From the NCBI RefSeq assembly GCF_023973825.1, contig NC_090119.1, positions 1 through 64,000 on the forward strand: a DNA stretch of 64,000 nucleotides, read 5' to 3'. Shown here piece after piece: positions 36,441 to 46,925 of this stretch. This DNA comes from Plasmodium brasilianum. Taxonomy: Eukaryota; Apicomplexa; Aconoidasida; Haemosporida; Plasmodiidae. Position 1 is the first letter of the stretch; each line of letters starts with the position of its first letter. The translations under genes were made by a program, and so were the position numbers. A model generated the notes under the pieces. That model saw only the letters and a program-made list of their open reading frames with translations, was not told the origin of the DNA and did no database searches.

Positions 36441-39400
36441 TCATAAGAATTGCTTGAGAATTTCCATAAACTTGTCATTGCGAAAGGAATTGTACTGATT
36501 CAATGTTTTGTCAAAATGCTTATACATTTCTTTTGATCGATAACTTGGTATTTTTGAGTTTATAAATTCCACAATATGTGTATAGCACAAATGATGATGT
36601 ATAAAATTTATGAAGAAGAAAACCATTTTATACAATTTTTTCTGACTTTGATAAATTGAATTATTTTTTTTCCATTCAAGTAAGGACTGAAAAGCAACAT
36701 AATTTAAAACACTTATGTCTAGGTCTTTTGTATCCATGTCTACATTCAAAAATGGTGGGTTGTTTAATAAATAGACATAGATTAATAGCCACATATTAAA
36801 TACAAAATATGGAGCTATAAAAAATGTGAAAAAATAAAAATAGCCAAATACGTAGGTGACCATTCCATATAGTACTAAGAATACTGAAAATATAAATGTG
36901 TACATATCAAAATATATAGGTCCTTTTAAAATTTTAAAAAAATCTTCATTCAATGATTTTTGCAATGATTTTCTTGTTTTTTCTGAGCTGTATGGTAGTA
37001 CAATAAAAGAAGATATTATACTACCAACGAAATTATTGCAAAACGCATTTTTAAATAGCAATCCTCTTTTACACTCATAAACCAATGAATAAAGACTAGC
37101 AAACATAGTTCCCATCGGTAGAGCATATAAAATAAAATGAAAAAATATAAATAAAGAAATAGAAAGAAATATACTGTTCCTCTGTATATGTGAAAATTTT
37201 TCTGATATATTTGAAAACATAGTTCCATTTCCATATTTATTATAACAATACCACACATGAATTAGAAATATGCCAATCATAATTATAATATCACTAAGGA
37301 AATACAAAATATACCGAAAGGTCGAGATATTTATATAATCATTACAACGTATTTTAAAAGATGTCATTAATTCAGTTATATAGCTTGTATCTTCTTTTTT
37401 CATTAATTCATTTTTAATATTCTCACTTAATAATTTATTTCTCTTTTCTAATTTTAAAGCTTCTCTTAATCGAACTTCTTTACAAATATTTTGTGCAGTT
37501 TTTAAATCCCATACTAATCCCAAATGATAAAAAAATTTTATTACATACTTAGTTGGATTTATACTAAGAATATAAAAATTTTCATTCATAGCATAACAAT
37601 ATGGAAATACATGATGATAGTTATGACAACCCTCTCCAAGTGCTACAATTGATGTAAAAATATTATTAGAAGCTTTTATATCACTATTATAAGGTCTATG
37701 ACCAAAGGAGTGAGAAGCACTATTAATTGACCACGTAGCATGTAATGTTATGATCCACCTGAGTGCTCCTAATATGAAGAATCCATCCCAAAAACTGTTA
37801 TACATATAATAAGAATATATACCCGGTATAATAAAACAGAAAAAAAAATTAAAATATGGATCTAATTTATGTTGTATTACGAGAAGAGGATTTTGTAATA
37901 AATCATCAATATAAATTTCTTTTTCTTTCTCTCTGACATATTTTGTTTTCTGATATAATAACCATCCAATATGACTATAAAAAAAACCATATCTTATATT
38001 ATGAGGATCATATTTGGTATCACTATATTTGTGGTGTAAACGATGATTTTTTGCCCACACTATTACACTACCTTGATTTGCAAAACTGTTCAAAATTATA
38101 AACAATAATTGCACAAAGGAACCAGCCTTAAACGCTCGATGTGACCATAAGCGATGTGCCCCAAACGTTATTCCAAAGCCGTTTATCAGGTAAAAGATTA
38201 TACACTGCAAGGGGGCGAAAAATAAAAAATATATTAAAAATATAAATTGTAGAATATAAGGTGCACAATATAAGGTGCAAAATATAAAATACAAAATGTA
38301 AAACAAAAAAAAATATATAATGGAAAGTGAAATGGGTAAAAATTAACAAGTATCCAAATTTTGGAGCAAAATAAATCCGCATATGCAAAAACGAACAGAA
38401 ACGAAACATAAAGGACAGAGGAATAACCTGAATGAACAAAGACCTTCCATATGCATGGTAATATATTTTTACAGCTCCAATTAACGCAAATATATGAAAA
38501 AATAAAATAAAAGTAAACAAAGAGGATCTGAACTGCTTATGATAATTGTATATATAACTTGCAAAAGACATATATGTGTAATACATATAGAAGACGATAG
38601 AAATGGTTGAAAATTGCTGTATTAATTCTGAATTATCATCTGACGTATATAACAATTTCGTAAAAAATAAACTTATCCAAATCATATGTGCAATATTGAA
38701 TGCATGCGCTATTCTATTTAATAATTTCACATTTGAATTATTTTTGAAAAAAATTGACGCAAAAGAAAGCAAACTTTTACTTAATTGTAAAGTTAAATAT
38801 ATTTTTATGATAGTAAAATTTTGAATAAACTTCCAATAAAAATAAAAGAAGATTACATAAAATGTTTGTAATGCAAAAATGTATATTCCATAAATATTTG
38901 CATTTTTCTTATTATTTCTTTTTTTGAGCTTCATATTATTTTTTTTTTTCATATATTCTTCTTCTTCTTTTTCTTTTTTTTCAATTTCTTCTATAATTTC
39001 TTTTTCTTTTAGTATCCCTTTATTTTCTATTAGGCTTTGTTCACTCTTTAAAATTTTCTTTGCGATGTTTTCTAAATGCTTTGACGTATCTCCTATTAAT
39101 TTGCACTCATATTCATTATCTTTTTTATTCTCATTACTTAATTCATATTTATTTACTATGTTCTTTTCTTGGTCGAATGGTTTTCCATTTGATCTTTTGC
39201 TAAATTCCTCTAAAAAATTACACAGCTGTATAATATTATACACATGAAGTAAATTAATACTTAATATAGTGTTTAAGTTTAAATATTTCAAACTAATTAA
39301 AGAAATAATAGAAACCAAAACACTTTTGAAAATTCTTATGAAATGAATAAATTTGTCTGAAAAATTATTTCGGAAGATATAGAAGGTAACCAAACAGGTA

Positions 39401-39531
39401 ACATAAGTCAAGTATATTACTCCCACATGTTCAGCATTCAAGTTCCTTTCGCAAAAAGCCTCCCACATATCTGTCGCCATTTCATTAAAATTTGTTGGTA
39501 CGTACTTAGCGAAGTAATTCATTGATATCAT
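36441..39531 (-). CDS. SCD: Stearoyl-CoA (acyl-CoA delta-9) desaturase with a degenerate second desaturase domain
   Basis: Exon 1 is 38428-39531 (donor TTCAG|GTTATT) and exon 2 is 36441-38204 (acceptor CCCTTGCAG), phase 0, giving 955 residues. Residues 1-368 hold several membrane helices and a Lys/Glu coiled stretch. Residues about 370-600 are a delta-9 desaturase with all three histidine boxes: HRLWSHR (about 385), HRLHHKYSD (about 422) and EGCHNYHH (about 559), plus NSASHSFGHRPY. It should introduce the delta-9 double bond into stearoyl-CoA in the ER, using a di-iron centre. The C-terminal part (about 660-955) resembles a delta-12/omega-3-type desaturase, but every box is lost: YECKRG in place of HECGHG (about 744), LPYSSEKTRKSLQ in place of VPY.SW...HRRHH, and CYTHIVEF in place of DTHV.HH (about 911). 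It lies next to the secreted-protein gene and TCTP. Confidence 0.92.
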
Positions 39532-41425
39532 GGTATATTTCTTAATTTTTGATAGATGTTACACTTTAAAAGTGTATTATCTTCATCCATATGTAAATAT
39601 ATGTTTATGTATGTATACGATTGTATGGGTATATATGTAAGTGCAAATTTATATATATGTAACCTAAATGTGTTGGTATAAATTCTTAAAACTATTTTAT
39701 CCTTAAAAAATAACTTTATATTCTTTTTTGCAAACATGAAAACTATATAAAGTTATATTAATCATTAAATCATTAATTTATTTGTTGTAAAAACTTACAC
39801 TTCAAAAAATATGACTGTTTAAAAAAAAAAAAAGAAAAAAATGGAAAAAATGAATATAATTAAAAATTTTTTTTTTTTTTTTTTAACTATAGCTATGAGC
39901 ACTAATTCTGCAAAATTTATGAAAAAATAAAAATTTTTCATTATTACATTAAATTAATTGTATTTTATACGATAAATGTTAATTATTAAAAGTTTGGTTA
40001 TTTCTTAAGTGTAACTGCTATTATTTTTTCCACTTTGTCTTTAAAAAAAAAAATAAATAAATAAAACAACAAAACAGTAAAGCAATAAAGGAGTAAAGCA
40101 CTATAACAATAAAAACAAACCAAAGAATTTTTTTTTGAAAAACAGGCAAATTACTTTTATGTAAAAATGGATGTATAAAAAATTTCATATACAAGTGTGT
40201 ATATACAAGTATTTACTTACAAGTACTTCCATACAAGTACATACATACAAGTACATACATACAAGTACATACATACAAGTACATACATACAAGTACATAC
40301 ATACAAGTACATACATACAAGTACATACATACAAGTACATACATACAAGTACATACATACAAGTACATACATACAAGTACATACATACAAGTACATACAT
40401 ACAAGTACATACATACAAGTACATACATACAAGTACATACATACAAGTACATATATGAAAGTATGTAAACGCATGTAAGTATGTGCACGCACATATGCAT
40501 GCAAACAGATGTATTATTTCTTAGCGAATAACTGCCTGTTATATTGCAGTTAGTTCCCTTTGTGCTATATTGAGGGATTCCTTTTTGTAATTATTATTTT
40601 ATGTACTCAATTTTATTGTATTTTTTAGAAATTTATCTCTTTACATTCATTTCCTTGGCTTCTTTAGAGAACTTTTATATTAACACAGAACACAGTCTTT
40701 CACTATTTTTTTCGATTTTATCAGCATGAGTACATATAAATACTCATTTGAATATGTACAATATACATACATGTAAATGCATAACAATAACAACAAGGTT
40801 ATAGTGCATCCTCTTTTAAGCTGCTAACCAATAAAAATTTCCAAAAAAAAAAAAAAATTAAAGAGTGTAATTTTGAGCATTTATTTCTTATAAAAATATT
40901 TCCATTTTTACAATTATAGCAGTAGTGAGAATAAGAATAAATGTTTATTTATATATAAAATTATGCTCTTCTTTAAAATACATGTTTCCGCGAAAAACGC
41001 TAAAATGTTAAAGTTAAAAAAGAAATTAACTTTTTGGAAGTGTAATGATATTTTATTGTATTATTATTTTTTTTTTTTTAAGTTCTTTAACTGACCTGTG
41101 CAGGTTTTTTTTTTTTTTTTTTTTCGTTGTTTCAAAGTCTTTTTATGAAAATAAAAATATTTAACTATATATAATGAATAAGGAAGATACACAATAGATC
41201 AATGAACTAAATCATTGTATATTATCTTGGATAAAAATTAAAATTATAGACATAAATTTTGTTTCAATAATTTTAAATACAAAAAAAACAACAAAACAAA
41301 CAAAATAAAAACAAAAAAAAAAAAAAAAATTAGGCAAAAAGCGCGTCTAAAAATGCATTATATCTACGCACATGAAAAGAAGATATAAAGCTACTACTTT
41401 TAGTAAGCAAAACAATTGTGCATTT
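39532..41425. other. Intergenic, no gene seen, with a 14-bp minisatellite
   Basis: Holds the upstream region of the desaturase gene and the 3' flank of the secreted-protein gene. Poly-A/T tracts occur at 39820-39890, 41066-41125 and 41280-41330. The only strong structure is the 14-bp repeat at 40215-40450. Confidence 0.6.
40215..40450. repeat. 14-bp minisatellite (ACAAGTACATACAT)
   Basis: About seventeen near-perfect copies of a 14-bp unit. Because 14 is not a multiple of three, all frames cycle through the same peptide; open frames of 85-95 codons on both strands are artefacts. Confidence 0.95.
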
Positions 41426-41994
41426 TTATGGAACAATTTTATTTTTTAATTCTTTTGTTTCATTAATTAACAGATCTATTAATTTCTTCCTTAAATTCAT
41501 TGTTTCTTGAAGCTCTTTCACAAAATTACAATGTTCTTTATACATGAATAGTAATGTTCTGTTTATTTTTTCATTTCCTTTTAAAACAAAATTATTTAAT
41601 TCATATGTTTTATTCAGGTCAACGTGTAGGTTATATACGGAATTAGGAACTGGAGTAATATCTCCTAAGAAGTCACCTCCTAATGATATGCTCTTTTTTC
41701 CTTTTTTGCCTATATTTCGTTGGAAAGAAAAGAAAAAATAATAAAGTAATATAAAGTGTCTAACGCTGCGTATATTTTATTATTTTTATTTACAACTCCG
41801 GAAATTTGAATAGCCTTATAATAGTATTATAAATTTGCAATAAAGCAATAATATAATCTAAAAAAATAATAAAAACAGTAATTCGGAAATTATTCTTCTT
41901 TATGTTTTTTACCCTCCTTTTTCAATTTTGATTTGCCATATACTTTACTATTTAGTAAAGCGAAAATTATAATTATAAAAACAAATATTTTCAT
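41426..41994 (-). CDS. Small secreted protein, Plasmodium conserved-type, function unknown
   Basis: Exon 1 is 41913-41994 (donor GAGG|GTAAAA, phase 1) and exon 2 is 41426-41709 (acceptor ATATAG), with a 203-nt intron, giving 121 residues. The first exon encodes a clear signal peptide (MKIFVFIIIIFALLNSKVYG, likely cut after Gly20) and a lysine-rich start. The mature part reads GGDFLGDITPVPNSVYNL near its start and ends in an amphipathic helix rich in Leu, Lys and Glu (FVKELQETMNLRKKL). There is one Cys in the mature chain and no second membrane helix, GPI signal or PEXEL motif visible. It starts about 1.1 kb from the TCTP start, head-to-head. I do not recognise a family. The splice sites, phase and codon quality make the model fairly solid. 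Confidence 0.7.
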
Positions 41995-42579
41995 TTTGAT
42001 ATTTAATAACAGAAAAAAAAAAAAAAAAAGGTATGGTGTCCTATGTATTATAAATATATATCACAATTATAAATTTTGATTGTTTTTATAAAAGCACAGC
42101 CCTTATGGCATTTTACTCTTTTAAAGTATAGTTAAAATTGTTTGTTAATGTAACATTTAGTTTTTCCTCTTAACATTTAAATAATACCATAAATAAAATG
42201 TGTGTAATTTTTGCTGATCTGAGGGTATATATGTAAAAATTGACAAAACTTTGTTTATTCGTATGAGTTGGTTATAAGCGGAAACAATACACGTAAAACA
42301 ACGTGTGGGTATATAAATAAACGTATAAATATACTAATGTTATAATTATATTTATAGTTTTAAAAAAGGCATATATTTTACTTTTTCCAGTAAAAATATT
42401 TTCCTCCTTGTGTAATTATTACTATTAATTATTACAAAAATGTATATATGTTATATCTTTATTGTTATTTATTTTCCCAACTATAATTACATAACAATTT
42501 ATGCGCTTTGCCTAATCAATCTTTACTGTGTATTGAATTAATACTACTGAATAATGAAACGAAAAGTAAAAGTAAAACT

Positions 42580-42610
<31 letters not shown>

Positions 42611-43124
42611 ACGTAAAATGTATTACTACTGTTGTCAGATGATTATTGAAAAAAAAAAAATTATAATATAATAATTTATATATGTATATATACAATTATA
42701 TATAGTATACTTAATAATGATTGCATATTTCATATATCGTATATATTAATATATTGAAAAAAAACATTTTCAATTTTGATATAAATTATTGTTTTTTCTT
42801 CTTTCTTTTTATATCTTATTTATTTATTTTTCTTTTAATTTTTTTAATGCTACGAAGTGTATAACTTTGTAATTTATTAAATATACATACGTAAAAAAAA
42901 AGATTATACATATATATGTATATTTGTTATTTTTCATATATTTTATAAGATTCAAACCTTAGTTTTTTTTAAAAAGTGTTTCATTTTTGTCTTGTTTTTT
43001 AAAAATATTATTGATATTTATTGTTGTATAAACTTATAATTTATATCGATATATGTCCATGTATATATATATATATTTATATACACAAATATTTATTTTT
43101 TTTTCCTTCATTATATAACGCAAA
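41995..43124. other. Intergenic between divergent genes (secreted protein and TCTP)
   Basis: A 1.1-kb A+T-rich region with poly-A near 42580-42605 and (TA)n near 43060. Because the flanking genes diverge, it must hold both promoters. No gene or ncRNA seen. Confidence 0.6.
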
Positions 43125-43640
43125 ATGAAAGTATATAAAGATGTTTTCACAAATGACGAAGTATGTTCCGATTCATATGTTCAAGAAGACCCATTTGGAG
43201 TGGCAGAATTTCGTGATATTGCTTTTGAAGTAAAATCAAATAAAAGAGTAAAAGGAAATGAGGATTATGGTATAGCTGATAATAGCGAAGAAGCAGCAGA
43301 TGGAATGGGAGCTGATGTGGAACAAGTAATTGATATTGTTGACTCGTTTCAACTAACTTCCACGTCACTTAGTAAAAAAGAGTTCAGTGTTTATATTAAA
43401 AATTATATGCAAAAGATTCTTAAATATTTAGAAGAGAAAAAACCTGACCGCGCAGAAGTTTTTAAAACGAAAGCTCAACCATTTATTAAACATATTTTAA
43501 CAAATTTTGATGACTTTGAATTTTACATGGGAGAATCTCTTGATATGGAGGCAGGTTTAACTTACTCGTATTATAAAGGAGAAGAAATAACTCCTCGTTT
43601 TGTTTATATATCGGACGGATTATACGAAGAAAAATATTAG
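43125..43640 (+). CDS. TCTP: Translationally controlled tumour protein (TCTP)
   Basis: Single exon, 171 residues, the usual TCTP length. It starts [18 protein letters not shown] and ends in [17 protein letters not shown]. Conserved blocks include the acidic flexible loop region (residues about 40-66, ending [16 protein letters not shown]), the helical hairpin ([17 protein letters not shown]) and the C-terminal [12 protein letters not shown] signature. TCTP is a small calcium-binding, chaperone-like cytosolic protein. In malaria parasites it is known as an abundant protein that has been linked to artemisinin binding and histamine release; that is family knowledge, not seen here. Sequence is intact and codon use matches its neighbours. 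Confidence 0.97.
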   Translation: MKVYKDVFTNDEVCSDSYVQEDPFGVAEFRDIAFEVKSNKRVKGNEDYGIADNSEEAADGMGADVEQVIDIVDSFQLTSTSLSKKEFSVYIKNYMQKILKYLEEKKPDRAEVFKTKAQPFIKHILTNFDDFEFYMGESLDMEAGLTYSYYKGEEITPRFVYISDGLYEEKY

Positions 43641-44970
43641 ATACAAGTAATATTATTAATAAACTGAAGATGTCAAAATAATGGAATACTATATTCATTT
43701 TGGTACATGAATAAATAAATGAGTATTTCTTCAAGTTAAACTGCGGAATATATATTATGTAGAAAAAAATTAAAACTCCTCCCTTGTATATTTAGATATA
43801 TATATATATATATGTATGAAAAAACAGCCAATTTTGTAAATATTATATTATATAGTTTTTATAAATTATCATGCATAAACATTAACATATAAAAATGTTT
43901 TGGAAAAAGAAATTAATTCACTTTGAAGTTTTTTTTTTTTTTCTTTTTTTTAATATCGTCTTGCGCCATTTTTTTTTGCATTAAATTTAAGGAAAAAACA
44001 CAAATAACAGATTAAGTTGAAACAGAACAATAAATTTCAATCCTTTACTATATATATATATAAAGCTATTATCAATTACGAGATTGAAAAAAGAAGATAT
44101 AAGAACAGACAGTATATGTCATAAACAGTGAACATACTAATATTATTCACCATACAGTTAAACACATTCTTTTATATAAAAACACTGGGTTACTATTTCC
44201 CTATTTTAATACATTTAAAATTTCTACAAATGCATTAGTAAAAATGTTTTGAATATAATAATCTTAACGAGTACCATTTTCTTTTACCATGTAAAAGATA
44301 AAGTAATATACTAAAACAGACATTACTATTTTTCTTGTTCTTTTTTTTTTTTTTTTTCTCTTTTCCATTGTTGTACATACATGAGAATAAAAAATTAATA
44401 TATAAATATACATTTTCAAAAAAAAATAAAAACATTATAAAGTATTTCCCACAATTAAATTACAATTATCAATTCACTAACTTGCTTTATTTTCCTAGAA
44501 CAACGTTTAATACGTCTCACAACATTAATTGAACAAGTGAAAGCTTTAAAAAAAAAAAAAAACATTTCTTTTTTTACATTTATTTTTATTTAAAAACTTA
44601 TAAGTTTTCATTTTACCTCTATTTGTGTAAAATAATACTATTACTTTTATCATAGGTAAAATTAGGTAAACTTTATATATAAAAATTCTTATTTTTATTA
44701 AAGAAAATTTTTTGTTAACATATAAACTATTTTAAACTAATATTATTCCTTTTTCATTTTTCATAATATCATCTTTATCTTTTTATTTAAATGTGTAAGT
44801 ATAACAACAATGTAGGGAAATACAATAAAAACTACTCCATTTATCAAAGAAAATACTATCCAAGGGTAACTGCTCGTTACTGATGTATAATATATATATA
44901 AACTAATGCTGTTTATGCAAATCTACTTTTAAAATTAAAAGGAATTAATTAAGCATACAAGTATATATAT

Positions 44971-45008
<38 letters not shown>

Positions 45009-45180
45009 ACTAATAGTTGAAATGCCTAAATGTTTTCAATTATGCAATATCTTTTATTTCCTTTTTTTTTTTTGTGTTAATATATATACGTATATTGTTC
45101 CCTTTTTCTTTTTATGACCTTAATGATTTTTTTATATAAAAAATATGCATATATTATATATATTAATTTTAAAATAAACG
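43641..45180. other. Intergenic downstream of TCTP, no gene seen
   Basis: Likely contains the TCTP 3' UTR. Poly-T (43929-43950, 44340-44358) and (TA)n (44960-45006) are present. Short open frames at 44235-44532 run through T/A tracts and have no splice context. Confidence 0.55.
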
Positions 45181-45182
45181 AA

Positions 45183-45290
45183 AAAGCTCAGCTATCTTGC
45201 GTTTCTCATCCTAAATTATTAAAAAAAAATTTAATAATATATTTATCAGATGGTAATATTCACGCAATGTTTTCTTCATCGCCTTAATAG
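45183..45290 (-). ncRNA. Candidate box C/D snoRNA
   Basis: Read on the minus strand, the order is: C-like box GCGATGA (45282-45276), box CTGA (45249-45246, D'), an A+T hairpin (45240-45214, ATTATTAAA pairing with TTTAATAAT), C'-like box AGGATGA (45212-45206) and CTGA (45191-45188, D). Spacings (about 26 nt C to D', 14 nt C' to D) suit a two-guide box C/D snoRNA that directs 2'-O-methylation of rRNA. Potential guides lie before D' (GCGTGAATATTACCAT) and before D (AAACGCAAGATAG). The C boxes depart from the RTGATGA consensus at one position each, and the terminal stem is weak. The segment is GC-richer than everything around it and lies between genes, so it would be independently transcribed. 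The target is not known to me. Confidence 0.5.
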
Positions 45291-46925
45291 TCGTATATTA
45301 ACGCTGCAGTCTCCGGTAAAGAAGACGACGAAAAAAAAGAAAAAAGAAAAAAGAATAAATTAAAAAAAAAAAAAATATATTTATTTTTCGTAAAAAAAAA
45401 GAAAAAACTTGACACCAAAGTGACGGGACCAAAAGGTGTAATTTTTTTTTTTTAAATAAAGAAATAACATATATTAGCTACAAATAAAAAAAATGTTCTA
45501 ATTTATATATAAATGAATATTATTAGTGCATGCATTGTAAGTATATATATTACGCATACAACTTATATATATATAATATGCACATATGTATATAATTAGT
45601 TGGATATATCAAATGAAAGCTAATATAAATTTATTTTTACCTTATTAACGCATTTCGTTCGAAAGCATAACAAAGTAAAAAAATAAAAGCCAAAACTATT
45701 GATTATATTTATTAAACAAATTTATTTGAAAAATATAGCTACAATTAAACAAATATTCTTAAATTAAAAGAAAATTTGTGTTTTCGATAGTTGAGTTATA
45801 CATATATATATATATATGCATATGTATACTTTTTTATATATATGCACAATTGATTAATTAATTTGCATATTAAGAGGAAACCGTTTTTTAGTGTTTCACG
45901 TATATATAATAATATATGTATACTTTATGCACCATGAATTAAAGAAATCGAACGACCATTAAAGAGTAATGAAAGATACATTATAGTATTCATGTGTATA
46001 TATATTTATATATATATATATATATATGTATAACTTTTTATCTTTTTACCTTCGAATTTCCGCTTTTACAATATCTTAAAATTATTTTGTTCCAAGTATA
46101 TTTAATAAATTTTTTTGTAAAAATTACAGAGATAAAATAAATGAAGATGTATAATACTTTTATGTAATAAATTATTTATCGAAAATATAATTTCAGATTA
46201 TGCATTGTTATTTTTTTATTTTTTTTTATACCATTACATTTTCTGTTATAAATTATTGCGTTGTACGAAAGAAGCTTGTTCAGTTCAACGCGTAGCTACT
46301 GTTTATTAAAAGATGAACTAACCTTCTTTAAATATATTTAAATCTGTATAACGAAAAAATGTATATTAGCTGATAACACATATCTGAGTAAGGTTATATT
46401 ATTTTTGTTTATATAATATTTTTTATTTGCAATGTATCGTTTCGTCCATGAAGCATAATTATGAACGATATGTAAAATAAAACTCAAAGCCAAACAAATG
46501 TTTTGTTGTAACTTTAAAAGTTTTTCATTTTGATATTATATCATACACCTGGAAAAAGTGCATTATGTTTTAAAAAAATTTTTTTTACAAATTCACAAAA
46601 TTATCTGCATACAAATATGTACTTTAAATGTAACCGTTCGTTTTTAATTAAACTGTGAAGCATTTTATGTATTAGTAAAAAGTTTCATGTTTCAAAAAAA
46701 AAAACAAATACACTTTTTGAATTTTTTTTTTATATATAAGCATTCTTTTTTTTTTTTTTAATGAATGAAATAAAATCTTTAAAAATTCTATAAATTGCAT
46801 ATTTTATCTCATATGTATTTTGATGTTTTATTTTATTATTATAAAATTATCCAAAAAATAATTTTAAAAAAGTGTTTTGTTTATATATATATTTTAACTT
46901 TTTGCTATAAAAAGATATGTTGAAT
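45291..46925. other. Intergenic with two small GC-richer islands
   Basis: Islands at 45298-45331 (ACGCTGCAGTCTCCGG core) and 45408-45441 stand out in otherwise A+T DNA. The second can fold on an ACACC/GGTGT stem and is followed by T11. They may belong to the snoRNA precursor or to another small RNA. The rest (45450-46925) shows no gene; it includes the 3' flank of the PF20-like gene. Confidence 0.4.

Noticed and set aside
40215..40450. CRISPR-like array
   Set aside because: Direct tandem repeat without unique spacers, in a eukaryotic genome.
40171..40504. Four or more ORFs rich in Tyr/Ile/Thr or Val/Cys/Met
   Set aside because: Artefacts of the 14-bp repeat.
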